Shown in pieces: positions 1 to 7,912 of a DNA stretch of 21,348 bases. The notes under the pieces are model-generated. The model was not told where the DNA came from. It was given only the letters and a program-made list of their open reading frames with translations, and ran no database searches. The position numbers were made by a program, and so were the translations under genes. Location of the stretch: assembly GCA_035634055.1 (NCBI GenBank), contig DASQDR010000191.1:1-21348 (forward strand). The letters are read 5' to 3'. This DNA comes from JAICTV01 sp035634055. Lineage in GTDB: Bacteria > Planctomycetota > Phycisphaerae > Tepidisphaerales > Tepidisphaeraceae. Every line of letters starts with the position of its first letter. Position 1 is the stretch's first letter.

Positions 1-210
1 GGCGGGGAAGATCACGTTCTTTTTCTGGTTCCACCACCGCCCGTGGTTCGGCGGCAACGCCAGCGCGAGCAGCATCAACGGGACGATCGTCGCCACGAGT
101 GCCACGCCCGCGCGCTGCCACGGCGAGGAGGCGGCGGCGAGCCCCGGCGCCGGCGCCGGCGTCGGCGCGGCCGTCGGCTGCGAAGCTGTCCGGTCATCAG
201 TTCCCGTCAT
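1..210 (-). CDS. Partial membrane protein, N-terminus only (cut by window start)
   Basis: Reading leftward from the ATG at 210, 70 codons stay open to the window edge, so only the N-terminus is present. It has a hydrophilic start, a Pro/Ala-rich stretch (APTPAPAPG, about residues 15-23), then a hydrophobic segment (about residues 35-53, GVALVATIVPLMLLALALP) that is probably a signal anchor or first membrane helix, followed by a basic and aromatic stretch (GRWWNQKKN). The ATG overlaps the TGA of the upstream glycosyltransferase gene (ATGA, 207-210), which implies one operon with translational coupling. The Pro/Ala stretch is encoded by a GGCGCC-type low-complexity run. Too little is visible to name a family; an envelope or polysaccharide role is only suggested by the neighbour. 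Confidence 0.6.
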   Translation of the reverse strand, partial: MTGTDDRTASQPTAAPTPAPAPGLAAASSPWQRAGVALVATIVPLMLLALALPPNHGRWWNQKKNVIFPA

Positions 211-2006
211 TGCGCACCGGTGGCGAGCTCAGTCACGGTTCCAAGAAACTGCGGCCGATACCCCGCCTCCCCCGCCCGGAGGCGATCCACCAGGTACACG
301 CGCCGCGCGGGCTGCCTGTCGGCGTAGTAGCGGAACAAGGCGGCGTTTTGCTCCGCCGACCGCTCGTGCGCCCGCACGATGGCGGCGTCGTCCGGCCAGG
401 CCACGCCGACGTTGTAGACCGGCTCCTCGTGCACCGGGTCGGTCACGCTCCCCTGGTAGCGCACGACCTCGTTCGGGTCAAACCGGTAGAGCACCAGCGC
501 CGGCGTCTGCACGAGCGACGGTAGTCGGCGGTGGTCGAAGATGAGCGCCGGGAAGTCGTACGGGTCATCCTTCGGCGCCCGCCCGGCGCGCGGCATCGCG
601 CGCAGCGCGAAAATGACGATGAAGGCGCAGGCGAGCGTTTCCGTCCACGCCCGCGCGCGCGGGAAGGTCTCCACGATGGCGCGTGCCCCGAGCAGCGCGC
701 CGACCAGCACCGCCGGCGCCAGCAGCACGATGTAGTGCCGCAGCAGGTAAGCGAAGCACGCGTAGAACCCGATGAACAGCACGCCCAAGCCCACGAATAC
801 CCACCGCGGCCCGCGCAGCGCCAGCAGGGCGGCCGGCAGCAGCACCAGCAGCGCTCCGGTCGGCAGCGCGTTGCGCACGATCAGCGGGATGCGCTTGTCG
901 CGCCAGGTCTGCCAGATGCGGTCGCGCCGGTGCTCGGCGGCGGCGGGGACGGTGAACTTCTCATAATACCGCACGCGCTGCGGCAGCTCCGTCTGCGGGC
1001 CGACGGTCGGATCGAAGCGGTGGAAGCCGAACGTCATCTGCGGCGTGTAGAGGTCGCAGTAGCGGCGGTAGGGCGTTTCAACCAGCTTCCCCGTCACGCC
1101 GACGTTGAGCGCGAGCTGCAACGCCAGCAGCGGCGACGCGGCGGCGAGGATCACGCCCACGGTTGCGGCGATGCGCTTCGGCGGCATGCGGCGCATCTCC
1201 CACAGCATCGCGACGCCGACGGGGATGGAGTAACAGAGCGCGTCGACTGGCCGGGTGATTGCCGCCCATCCGCCCAGCGCCCCGACCGCCGCCGCCCACG
1301 CGAGCGCGCGGTCCCGCCGCCAGCGCAGCCACGCCCAGATCAGCGTCAGCCCCAGCAGCAGCATCACGCTGTGCGACAGCACGATGAGCGACAGGTAGCG
1401 AAACTGCGTGAGCGACAGCAGCAGCAGCGCGGCCAGCGCGGCGTAGACGGCGTCGATCATTTCGGCCGTCACGCGAAAGAGCATCGCCGCCCCCGCGCCC
1501 GCCACCAGCGCGGGCAGCGCCCAGTAGGGCAGCCCGAGCCACGCCGCCGGCAGGTACATCAGCGCCGTGCCGGGGAAGTAGATCGACGCGTAAACCGGTC
1601 GAACGAAGATGTGGAACGACTCGAACGAATCCGCCGCCGGGTGCGGCGGCATCCACAGCCGCCCGCGCGACAGCGTCTGCACCTGGAGCAGGTGCATGTA
1701 CTCGTCGTGGATCTTCGGGATCAGCTCGCGCTCCTGGTAGAAGCCAGCGGCGACGAGGAAAACCGTCGCGAGCACGAAGACGGCCAATGTGGCAAAGCGC
1801 AGCGCCCGCGGCGACGGCTGACGGAGGCGATCGACGGCCGCGCTGATGCGCCGGTAGACCGGCGGCAGAGAGCAGATCGCCACCACCGCCAACATCTTCC
1901 ACGGCTGCGGCAACGCCCCGGGCTGCCCGCGCCCGAACCGCCACCAGAGCAGTACGCCCGCGAGGAGCAGCAGCAGCGCGAGGAGTTGGCGGAGGCGCGG
2001 GTTCAT
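207..2006 (-). CDS. Polytopic GT-C type glycosyltransferase (ArnT/PMT/GT39-like)
   Basis: A 599-residue integral membrane protein with roughly ten hydrophobic segments, the first at about residues 6-22 and 70-90. After the second comes a loop with an acidic pair in HDEYMH (H100, D101, E102), where GT-C enzymes such as ArnT and PMT place their catalytic acidic residue. The C-terminal 130 or so residues are hydrophilic and probably extracytoplasmic. The family moves sugars from polyprenyl-phosphate donors to lipid, glycan or protein acceptors outside the membrane; the substrate cannot be read here. The start is the ATG at 2006, with no strong Shine-Dalgarno. The gene overlaps the partial membrane protein gene by 4 bp. 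Assignment rests on topology and the DE loop, so the family is fairly sure and the specificity unknown. Confidence 0.72.
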   Translation of the reverse strand: MNPRLRQLLALLLLLAGVLLWWRFGRGQPGALPQPWKMLAVVAICSLPPVYRRISAAVDRLRQPSPRALRFATLAVFVLATVFLVAAGFYQERELIPKIHDEYMHLLQVQTLSRGRLWMPPHPAADSFESFHIFVRPVYASIYFPGTALMYLPAAWLGLPYWALPALVAGAGAAMLFRVTAEMIDAVYAALAALLLLSLTQFRYLSLIVLSHSVMLLLGLTLIWAWLRWRRDRALAWAAAVGALGGWAAITRPVDALCYSIPVGVAMLWEMRRMPPKRIAATVGVILAAASPLLALQLALNVGVTGKLVETPYRRYCDLYTPQMTFGFHRFDPTVGPQTELPQRVRYYEKFTVPAAAEHRRDRIWQTWRDKRIPLIVRNALPTGALLVLLPAALLALRGPRWVFVGLGVLFIGFYACFAYLLRHYIVLLAPAVLVGALLGARAIVETFPRARAWTETLACAFIVIFALRAMPRAGRAPKDDPYDFPALIFDHRRLPSLVQTPALVLYRFDPNEVVRYQGSVTDPVHEEPVYNVGVAWPDDAAIVRAHERSAEQNAALFRYYADRQPARRVYLVDRLRAGEAGYRPQFLGTVTELATGAQ

Positions 2007-2086
2007 CCGAGGCGTGGCAGCTTACCGCCATCGCCGCGAGAGGCTAGTCGCCCACCTGCGCGGGCGCGGGAGCACGCGCGCGCGCG

Positions 2087-3028
2087 TCATCGCCATTTCA
2101 GGTCGAGCACCTGCTTGTCCAGCGGATGGTCCGGCGTCAGCGCGCGGAGTTCGAGCTTCATCGTGTTGGTAGTCGTGGTCGCGTCCACCCAGCCGGAGGG
2201 TTGCTTGGGGTTGAAGACGTACGCCGTGGCGGGGAGGTTGATGAAGTGCAGCCCCTCGCGTTCGTAGTTGCGCCAGACGTGGGTGTGGCCGAAGAGGACC
2301 GCCTTTACCTGCTGCCGCGGCAGGACCAGGTCGAGGAAGGGCGCCGTGTCGGTCAGGCCGGTGATGGGGGGCTCGCGGTCGGGTTGGTGGTGCATCAGGA
2401 TGACCGCGGGGCGGGTCGGGTCGGCGTCGAGGCGCTGGCCGAGCCACGCGAGCTGCTCCGCCCCGAGTTCGCCGGGCGTCAGGTTCGTCTGGGCCAGCGA
2501 GTCGAGCACGTACCAGTCGGCGGTGGGCGTGCGCACGACGGAGACCGATCGTTGCGGCAGGGCGGCGACGCGGTGCCGCTCGTCGGACGGCACCGCCGCC
2601 AGCAGGTTGGCGCGGTGGTCGTGGTTGCCCAGCCCCAGGTGGACCGGTAGCCCGGCGGCGCGGAGCGGGCGCAGGCCCTCGATCACGGTGACGTAATCCG
2701 CCGGCCGACCCGACAGGTGCGCGACGTCGCCATTCACCAGCACCGCCGCGGGCCGGACCGGCAGCGCCAGCACCTCGTCGGCCGCGCGCGCGAAGTGGTC
2801 CCACATGCTTACGCCGGTCTTGTGCAAGGCAAGCTTGTCGGCATTGAGGTGCGTGTCGGAGAACAGCGCGATCCGGTTGGCGTCGACCGCCAGGGGCGGC
2901 GCGGCCGCGGTGGTCGCCGGACCCGCCAGCAGATCGCGCGGGCAGGCCGCCAGCGCGGCGGCGGCGGCGGTCGCGACGCCGCGGCCCAGGAAGCGGCGAC
3001 GAGAAATCGGCGGCAGCGTCACGGGCAC
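2087..3028 (-). CDS. Tat-exported calcineurin-like metallophosphoesterase, likely lipoprotein
   Basis: A 313-residue protein starting at a GTG (3028), chosen because GGAGGAGG lies 7 nt upstream. The N-terminus carries a twin-arginine signal (SRRRFLG, residues 9-15) and an Ala-rich core ending in LAAC (residues 26-29), which fits a lipobox with C29 as the lipidated cysteine. The mature domain has the calcineurin-like metal-binding blocks in order: FSDTH (D58, H60), NGD (D101), GNHD (N135, H136, D137), an MHHQP block, and FGHTH near the C-terminus. The family hydrolyses phosphomono- or diesters with a two-metal centre; the substrate is not predictable. Folded Tat export fits a metalloenzyme. 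It lies 80 bp upstream of the glycosyltransferase gene on the same strand and may share a transcript. Confidence 0.85.
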   Translation of the reverse strand: MPVTLPPISRRRFLGRGVATAAAAALAACPRDLLAGPATTAAAPPLAVDANRIALFSDTHLNADKLALHKTGVSMWDHFARAADEVLALPVRPAAVLVNGDVAHLSGRPADYVTVIEGLRPLRAAGLPVHLGLGNHDHRANLLAAVPSDERHRVAALPQRSVSVVRTPTADWYVLDSLAQTNLTPGELGAEQLAWLGQRLDADPTRPAVILMHHQPDREPPITGLTDTAPFLDLVLPRQQVKAVLFGHTHVWRNYEREGLHFINLPATAYVFNPKQPSGWVDATTTTNTMKLELRALTPDHPLDKQVLDLKWR

Positions 3029-3035
3029 GGCACAA

Positions 3036-3043
3036 CCTCCTCC
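3036..3043 (-). promoter_or_regulatory. Strong Shine-Dalgarno fixing the phosphoesterase GTG start
   Basis: Read on the minus strand this is GGAGGAGG, 7 nt before the GTG at 3028. The reading frame is open much further upstream, so this site is what decides the start. The resulting start puts the twin-arginine motif at residues 9-15, where a signal peptide needs it. Confidence 0.8.
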
Positions 3044-3162
3044 AGCGCAGCTTCGTCCGACTGCGCCTCTACTACCGCGCCGGCGAGCAAAGGTTGCCGC
3101 CGGCGTGGAGCGGCGGATGCACGCGGCTCGCGCTGGTGTCCGGTCCGCCGTCGCGCCCGCGG

Positions 3163-4941
3163 CTACGCGATCTGCTTCAGCCGGTGCGCCTTGGCGGCGC
3201 GGTCGATGCCCGGCAGGACGTAATCGCGGGCGACGACGTCCCAGCTCATCTTCTGGGCCAGCGCGTAGCCGCGCTCGATGAACTGCTCGAACTCCTGCGG
3301 CGTGCGCGGCAGGCGATCGATTAGCTCGGCCGCCACCTGCGCTGCGACCGTGTCCTCGATCCCGTCGCGCTTCGCCTGCCCGAGCGCCAGCAGTTGCTCT
3401 GGCTTCAGTCCCTTCTGACCCAGCTCGGTGTAGTCGGCGACGATCACGTTGGGCGTGGGCTGGCCGTCGGCGGCGTGGGAGACGAAGCCGGCGCAGCCGC
3501 AGCACTCGCTGAAGACGCAGATCCCGCCGAAGCTGATCGGCTCCACTTGCGCGATGCCGAACGGCTCGTAGATGCTCTGGCCGAACTCGGCGTCGGAGCC
3601 CTTGCGGATGTCCATGAATTCCATGTCCAGCGGAACGCGGTTTCCGCACGTGGCGCGGTCGAAGCCGAACTGGTTGATGAAGACGACCTTGACGTTGCGG
3701 CTCTGCGCGTTGAACTCCTGGACGCCCTGGTAGTAGACCGCCTCGCCGCCGGAGAGGTCCGGGGCTCCCTCACGGTGGACGACCGGCCAGTGGTACTGGT
3801 GCTCCATGCGGCGGACGTCGTCGCCGCGCCGCCCGGGCACCTCGGTCGACAGCGTCAGCAGCACGGCGGTCTCGTCGCGCGTGCGGAGCATCTCCTCGAC
3901 GTGCTCGAGCACGCGCAGGTCGCGCCACAGCCCCTTGCTGGGGACCAGCCGCGTCACGTGCGTGAAGACGTAGTCAGGCTCGTAGTTCAGCAGCGCCTTG
4001 CAGTACTGGCGCAGCTTGTTGCGGCTGCGCATCTTCTCATCGACGGTGATCTTCCAGCAGGGGACGCCGTTGTAGGCGAGCTGCGCCTCGACCGAGGCGA
4101 AGTCCGCGCCGAGGAAGCGCATCTCCTTCAGCGTGTAATCGCCGACGGCGAAGATGTTATCGCAGTAGCGGGTCGCCTTGATCAGCGCGTGCTTGTAGTA
4201 GTCGCCTTGGTCGCCGAACACGTCCTCGACGTACTGTCCCTGCGCCATCGCCGAGCGCATGACGTTGTAGAACATGGTGTCGTGGCCGGGGTGGCCCTCG
4301 ACGATGCGGCGCATGGTGGCGCACTCGTGGGCGTAAAAGACGCTGCGGAAGTTGGAGCGCTCGCCCTCGAGGATGGCCGCCAGCACGGTCGGCATCCCCA
4401 TATATTCGTGGCTGAGGATGACGCACGGCTCGACGGTGCTGGTGGCGCCCAGCGCGTGCAGGGCGGCGATCGCCGGCTGCGCCAGCCGCACGTACAGCTC
4501 GTAGTCCCAGACGTGCTCGTACTTCCCTGAATCGATGCCGAAGGTCTTCCAGAGGTCGTACTTGAAGGTGCCGATCTTGTCCTTGTCGTAGCGGCTGACG
4601 TCGATCAGCAGCACCTCCGGGACGCTGGTGACCCCGGTCCCCTTGTCGTGGTACTTGCGCCGGCCGTAAACGATGCCGACGCCGAACGCCTGCTCGATCT
4701 CGCGGAAGCGGGCGGCGAGCGGAGAGCGGTAGAGGTGGTCGAGGCTGGAGTAGAGGACCTCGCCCTGCGGGCCGAGGCGCTTCTCGCCGCGCTCTTCATC
4801 GCTGGGCCAGAACGGGCCGACAAGGATGTTGCGCGTCGCCTTGGAAAGGTAGACGCGACTGGTGAGCAGCCCGTGCAGGACGGCGCCGATGCCCCCGACC
4901 TTCTGGATCGCTTCGTGCGTGACGTGGACGACGGTTTGCAT
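3163..4941 (-). CDS. Glycogen/starch-synthase-like glycosyltransferase (GT-B fold)
   Basis: A 592-residue soluble protein. The N-terminus has KVGGIGAV (K14-V21), matching the KxGG ADP/UDP-glucose-binding loop of glycogen synthases, and the C-terminal domain has EPFGIAQVE (E459 to E467), the E-x7-E signature of retaining GT-B enzymes. It is longer than the usual bacterial GlgA (about 480). It probably extends alpha-1,4-glucan from a nucleotide-glucose donor, but a GT3/GT4-like synthase acting on another acceptor is possible. The ATG at 4941 has GGGAG about 6 nt upstream. A Cys-rich patch (C475, C480, C481, C483) follows the E-x7-E motif, which is not typical of GlgA. The upstream neighbour on the same strand is the GH15-ferredoxin gene, giving an alpha-glucan synthesis and breakdown pair. 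Confidence 0.82.
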   Translation of the reverse strand: MQTVVHVTHEAIQKVGGIGAVLHGLLTSRVYLSKATRNILVGPFWPSDEERGEKRLGPQGEVLYSSLDHLYRSPLAARFREIEQAFGVGIVYGRRKYHDKGTGVTSVPEVLLIDVSRYDKDKIGTFKYDLWKTFGIDSGKYEHVWDYELYVRLAQPAIAALHALGATSTVEPCVILSHEYMGMPTVLAAILEGERSNFRSVFYAHECATMRRIVEGHPGHDTMFYNVMRSAMAQGQYVEDVFGDQGDYYKHALIKATRYCDNIFAVGDYTLKEMRFLGADFASVEAQLAYNGVPCWKITVDEKMRSRNKLRQYCKALLNYEPDYVFTHVTRLVPSKGLWRDLRVLEHVEEMLRTRDETAVLLTLSTEVPGRRGDDVRRMEHQYHWPVVHREGAPDLSGGEAVYYQGVQEFNAQSRNVKVVFINQFGFDRATCGNRVPLDMEFMDIRKGSDAEFGQSIYEPFGIAQVEPISFGGICVFSECCGCAGFVSHAADGQPTPNVIVADYTELGQKGLKPEQLLALGQAKRDGIEDTVAAQVAAELIDRLPRTPQEFEQFIERGYALAQKMSWDVVARDYVLPGIDRAAKAHRLKQIA

Positions 4942-5012
4942 CGAACGCTCCCTCGTGGCGCTGGCTCGAACCCATTCCCGCGGCGGCGATGGCCGGGGGT
5001 TTTGGCTAAAAG

Positions 5013-5050
5013 CGGACCGTCCCGCGCGAGCTTTCGCGCGGGACGGTTCG
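5013..5050 (-). terminator. Intrinsic terminator between GH15-ferredoxin and glycosyltransferase genes
   Basis: A perfect 14-bp inverted repeat (5016-5029 with 5034-5047), extended by two pairs and a G-U wobble to 17 bp, closes a 4-nt loop. On the minus strand it is followed directly by TTTT, so it should stop leftward transcripts leaving the GH15-ferredoxin gene. No T-run follows on the plus strand. It sits in the 186-bp gap before the glycosyltransferase gene, which may therefore need its own promoter or depend on read-through. Confidence 0.8.
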
Positions 5051-5127
5051 GAACAGTTGAGATGCTTACCACAAGGGACGGCGAACGCAACCGGAGCAAG
5101 CGCTCGCGATCCAGCGCGTGAGGGTGA

Positions 5128-7635
5128 TTACGCCGCACCCTTATCCGTAACGGTGCCGGCGGCGGTGATGACGGCAATCTCGCCCGGCTTGTCGGCGGTC
5201 TTGTCCACCGGCTCGATGAACAGGCTGACCACGTCGGTCGGGCAGACCTCGACGCACTCGCCGTCCAGGTCGCACTTGTTCAGGTGCCGCAGGTCGACCA
5301 TCGCCTTGCCGTCGATCATGCGCAGCACGCCGCGCTCGCAGTGGGCGACGCAGACGTCGCACCCGATGCAGTCGCGGGTGTCGATCGCCAGCGTCACCTT
5401 CAGCGGCTGGCGGCTGCGCGGGTCCTGCTTGGTGAAGTTGCCGACCGGCGAGGCCATCTCGCGCGAATCGTCCACCTCGAAGTCGGCGTCGAACCGATCG
5501 AACGTCGCCTGGCTCTTCACCTCCACCGGGCCGCTGCGGCGCAGGCGGTAGACCGGCTGGTTGCAGCCGGTGCAGGTCTGGAGCTGCTCGAGCTTCTCCA
5601 GGTACTTGATGGCGGTGCTGACGACCGTGGCGTGGCTCCAGGTGAGCGGGCTGACGCTCATCGGATCATTCGTGTAAGGGTGGACCTGCTCGGCCAGGAT
5701 GCCGCTCTCCAGCGCGTGGCCGGCGGTCCACTCGAAGATCGGTAGGGCGTCCTTCAGCTCCGCGGTCGTCGTCGCACGGGTGATGAAGTAGTCGGCGAGC
5801 CAAAGGGTGCAAATGAACCACGGATTGCCCGGGACGGCGGCGATGTCGTTGCTGACGCGGTGGTAGTAGTCGTTCTCGTACCGCGCCACGCCACCCACGC
5901 GCGTCTTCACCCACAGCTTCTCCTCCACCGCCTTCATGGTCGCGACCACGCGCGGGTCGTCGGGCTCGAACAGGTGGAACTTGAAGATGGAGTAGAGGGC
6001 GGCGTCGATAACCTCATCGACCTCGTAGAAGTCCTCGTGGTGCGCGTCGCCGGTGGAGGTCTGGCCGTTCTTGGAGGGCATCTTGCAGTACTCGGCGTCC
6101 TCCTTGGGGACCAGCCGGCGGACGAAGCGGCCGAGCTTCTCGCTGTAGAGGTACTTCTCGGCGCCCGCCTTCACTTCCTCGGCCGCCTTCTTGTAGCGCT
6201 GGGCGCGCTCGCGGTCGCCGAAGCAGACGGCGAAGTTCGCCGCCGCCTTCAGCCCGCCGTACACGGTGGCGACGGTGAAGGCATGCACGCCCCAGCGCTC
6301 TTCCCACAGGTCGTAGCTGGGCAGCGGCAGGCCGGTCCGCTCGTCGCGGTAGCGGCACATGAAGTCGGCGGCCTTCTGCACGATGTCGACCCACATCGGG
6401 CGGACGAACTCGATGTCTCGGTAGCGGTAGTAATGCCGCCACAGCGCCCAGACGACCAGGGCGGTCTCGTCCTCCTGGATCGGCAGCGAGTCCTTCCCCT
6501 TGATCACCCACGGGTGCCAGCTCGATGCGGGCGAGCCGTCGGGGTTGTACTTGTGATAGAAGTAGCCGTCGTGCGTGATCGTGCGCTGGCAGAAGCTGTA
6601 GAACGACCGCGCGACGTCGGGAAAGCCGGCGAGGTCGAGCGAATCGGCAACCAGGGCGCCGTCCCGCGGCCACACGTAGGAATACGTGTCGCGGCTGAAC
6701 TGCATGATGTCGCTGTCGTTGGCGGCGCAGATGGCGCCGTTGTTGTCGATCTGCGTGCGCACGACCAGCAGGCTGCGCTTGAACAGCTCGACGACCTTGG
6801 GCGGAAGGTTGCCGAAGTTGATGTTCGTCCCGCCCACCCATAGCCGCCAATAGGAGCTGGTCCGGTCGAGCACGCCCTGCGGGCCCATCTTCAGCAGCCA
6901 CTTGTGCAGCTCGAGCAGCTCATCGCGGCTCTCGCCGGCGATCAAGGCCATGTAGACGACCTTTTCCCCCTCCGCCTCCACGCTGACGTGGTGCGAGACG
7001 GTGGAGTCGACCGCGCCCTGCGCGATGGCGTTGCCCTGGAGGTGCCCGTCCTCCGCGTCGCGCCACGTCCCCTCGGCGCCGTGGAACCCGCTGGTGCCGC
7101 AGGCGAACTCGTCGATCCGCTGCTCCCAGCCGGACTCGTGGTTGCCGGTGAAGAACGTCACCATCAGGTAACGCTTGGCGCGGTAGTGCACCAGCGACTT
7201 CAGCTCCGGGTCGTAGTAGGCGGTGTCGCCCACCTTCGTCCCCAGCATGTTGAAGTCCTGGTGGTGCATCAGCTTCACCACGCGGTCGTGCGGGGCGAGG
7301 TTTTTCACCTTGATCTTGCGCACCAGGATCGGCCGATGGAAGTCCACCACGTCGTTGCAGTACATCGCCAGGCGAAGGTCCGGGTGGTCGAGGCTGACCG
7401 AGGTGGTGAGGGTGTCGCGCAGGTAGCGCTGGCGGATGGTCCAACCCTCGTCGCTGGTCCAGTAGAGCCGCGAGCGGTGCGTGCCGGGCACGTCGCTGAA
7501 GACGCCGAACCGGCACGGCCCGGCGCCGGCGTGGTTCTCCTGCCCGACGTGCGGGAAGTAGGCGTCGCGGATCTGGTACTGGTGGTCGAACGTGACGAGC
7601 AGGCGTCCGTTCCCGACGGGGATGTCACGCGGCAT
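5128..7635 (-). CDS. GH15 glucoamylase-like hydrolase fused to a C-terminal 2[4Fe-4S] ferredoxin domain
   Basis: An 835-residue protein. Residues 1-680 are a full GH15 enzyme: an N-terminal beta domain beginning MPRDIPVGNG, then an (alpha/alpha)6 barrel with WPRDG (W322-G326), DLWEE with likely general acid E445, and LAEQ with likely general base E649. The family releases glucose from the non-reducing end of alpha-glucans by inversion. After a CTGC pair (C688, C691) and a linker comes a ferredoxin domain: C756, C759, C762, C766, then C788, D791, C794, C798-P. I know no standard glucoamylase with this tail. No signal peptide is seen, so it is probably cytoplasmic. An upstream in-frame ATG at 7746 would add 37 low-quality residues; the ATG at 7635 starts at the conserved N-terminus. 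The gene lies upstream of the synthase-like glycosyltransferase. GH15 is secure; the role of the iron-sulfur domain is unknown. Confidence 0.9.
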   Translation of the reverse strand: MPRDIPVGNGRLLVTFDHQYQIRDAYFPHVGQENHAGAGPCRFGVFSDVPGTHRSRLYWTSDEGWTIRQRYLRDTLTTSVSLDHPDLRLAMYCNDVVDFHRPILVRKIKVKNLAPHDRVVKLMHHQDFNMLGTKVGDTAYYDPELKSLVHYRAKRYLMVTFFTGNHESGWEQRIDEFACGTSGFHGAEGTWRDAEDGHLQGNAIAQGAVDSTVSHHVSVEAEGEKVVYMALIAGESRDELLELHKWLLKMGPQGVLDRTSSYWRLWVGGTNINFGNLPPKVVELFKRSLLVVRTQIDNNGAICAANDSDIMQFSRDTYSYVWPRDGALVADSLDLAGFPDVARSFYSFCQRTITHDGYFYHKYNPDGSPASSWHPWVIKGKDSLPIQEDETALVVWALWRHYYRYRDIEFVRPMWVDIVQKAADFMCRYRDERTGLPLPSYDLWEERWGVHAFTVATVYGGLKAAANFAVCFGDRERAQRYKKAAEEVKAGAEKYLYSEKLGRFVRRLVPKEDAEYCKMPSKNGQTSTGDAHHEDFYEVDEVIDAALYSIFKFHLFEPDDPRVVATMKAVEEKLWVKTRVGGVARYENDYYHRVSNDIAAVPGNPWFICTLWLADYFITRATTTAELKDALPIFEWTAGHALESGILAEQVHPYTNDPMSVSPLTWSHATVVSTAIKYLEKLEQLQTCTGCNQPVYRLRRSGPVEVKSQATFDRFDADFEVDDSREMASPVGNFTKQDPRSRQPLKVTLAIDTRDCIGCDVCVAHCERGVLRMIDGKAMVDLRHLNKCDLDGECVEVCPTDVVSLFIEPVDKTADKPGEIAVITAAGTVTDKGAA

Positions 7636-7912
7636 TGAGGTCCAATCCGTTGCCCGCGCGTTGGCCGATGCGCCTGACCTCGCCACGCGCGCGCGAAAAT
7701 AAGTGCGCACTCCCCACAACACTGGCGGCACAGGCGCGGCCGCCACTCATATTGTCGGACGATCTGTCAAATCGCTTCACCCCGCTGTTGCGCATCAACT
7801 GTTTGCACGGCGTTCCCGGCAGGCGTGGACGGGGTCGCCGCCATTATCGGACGCTGCGGCGGCGCGCTTTTGGCGCGGCGGCGGGCGCCGGCGTACGCTG
7901 CGGCGCAGCGCC

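Noticed and set aside
531..2267. Long plus-strand open frame of 578 codons
   Set aside because: It is antisense to the glycosyltransferase gene, is Arg/Gln/His-rich with no fold-like pattern, and follows from high G+C in the third codon position of the real gene.
3394..4530. Plus-strand open frame of 378 codons
   Set aside because: It is antisense to the glycogen-synthase-like gene, whose motifs are clear; this frame has only Val/Ala/Asp-rich filler.
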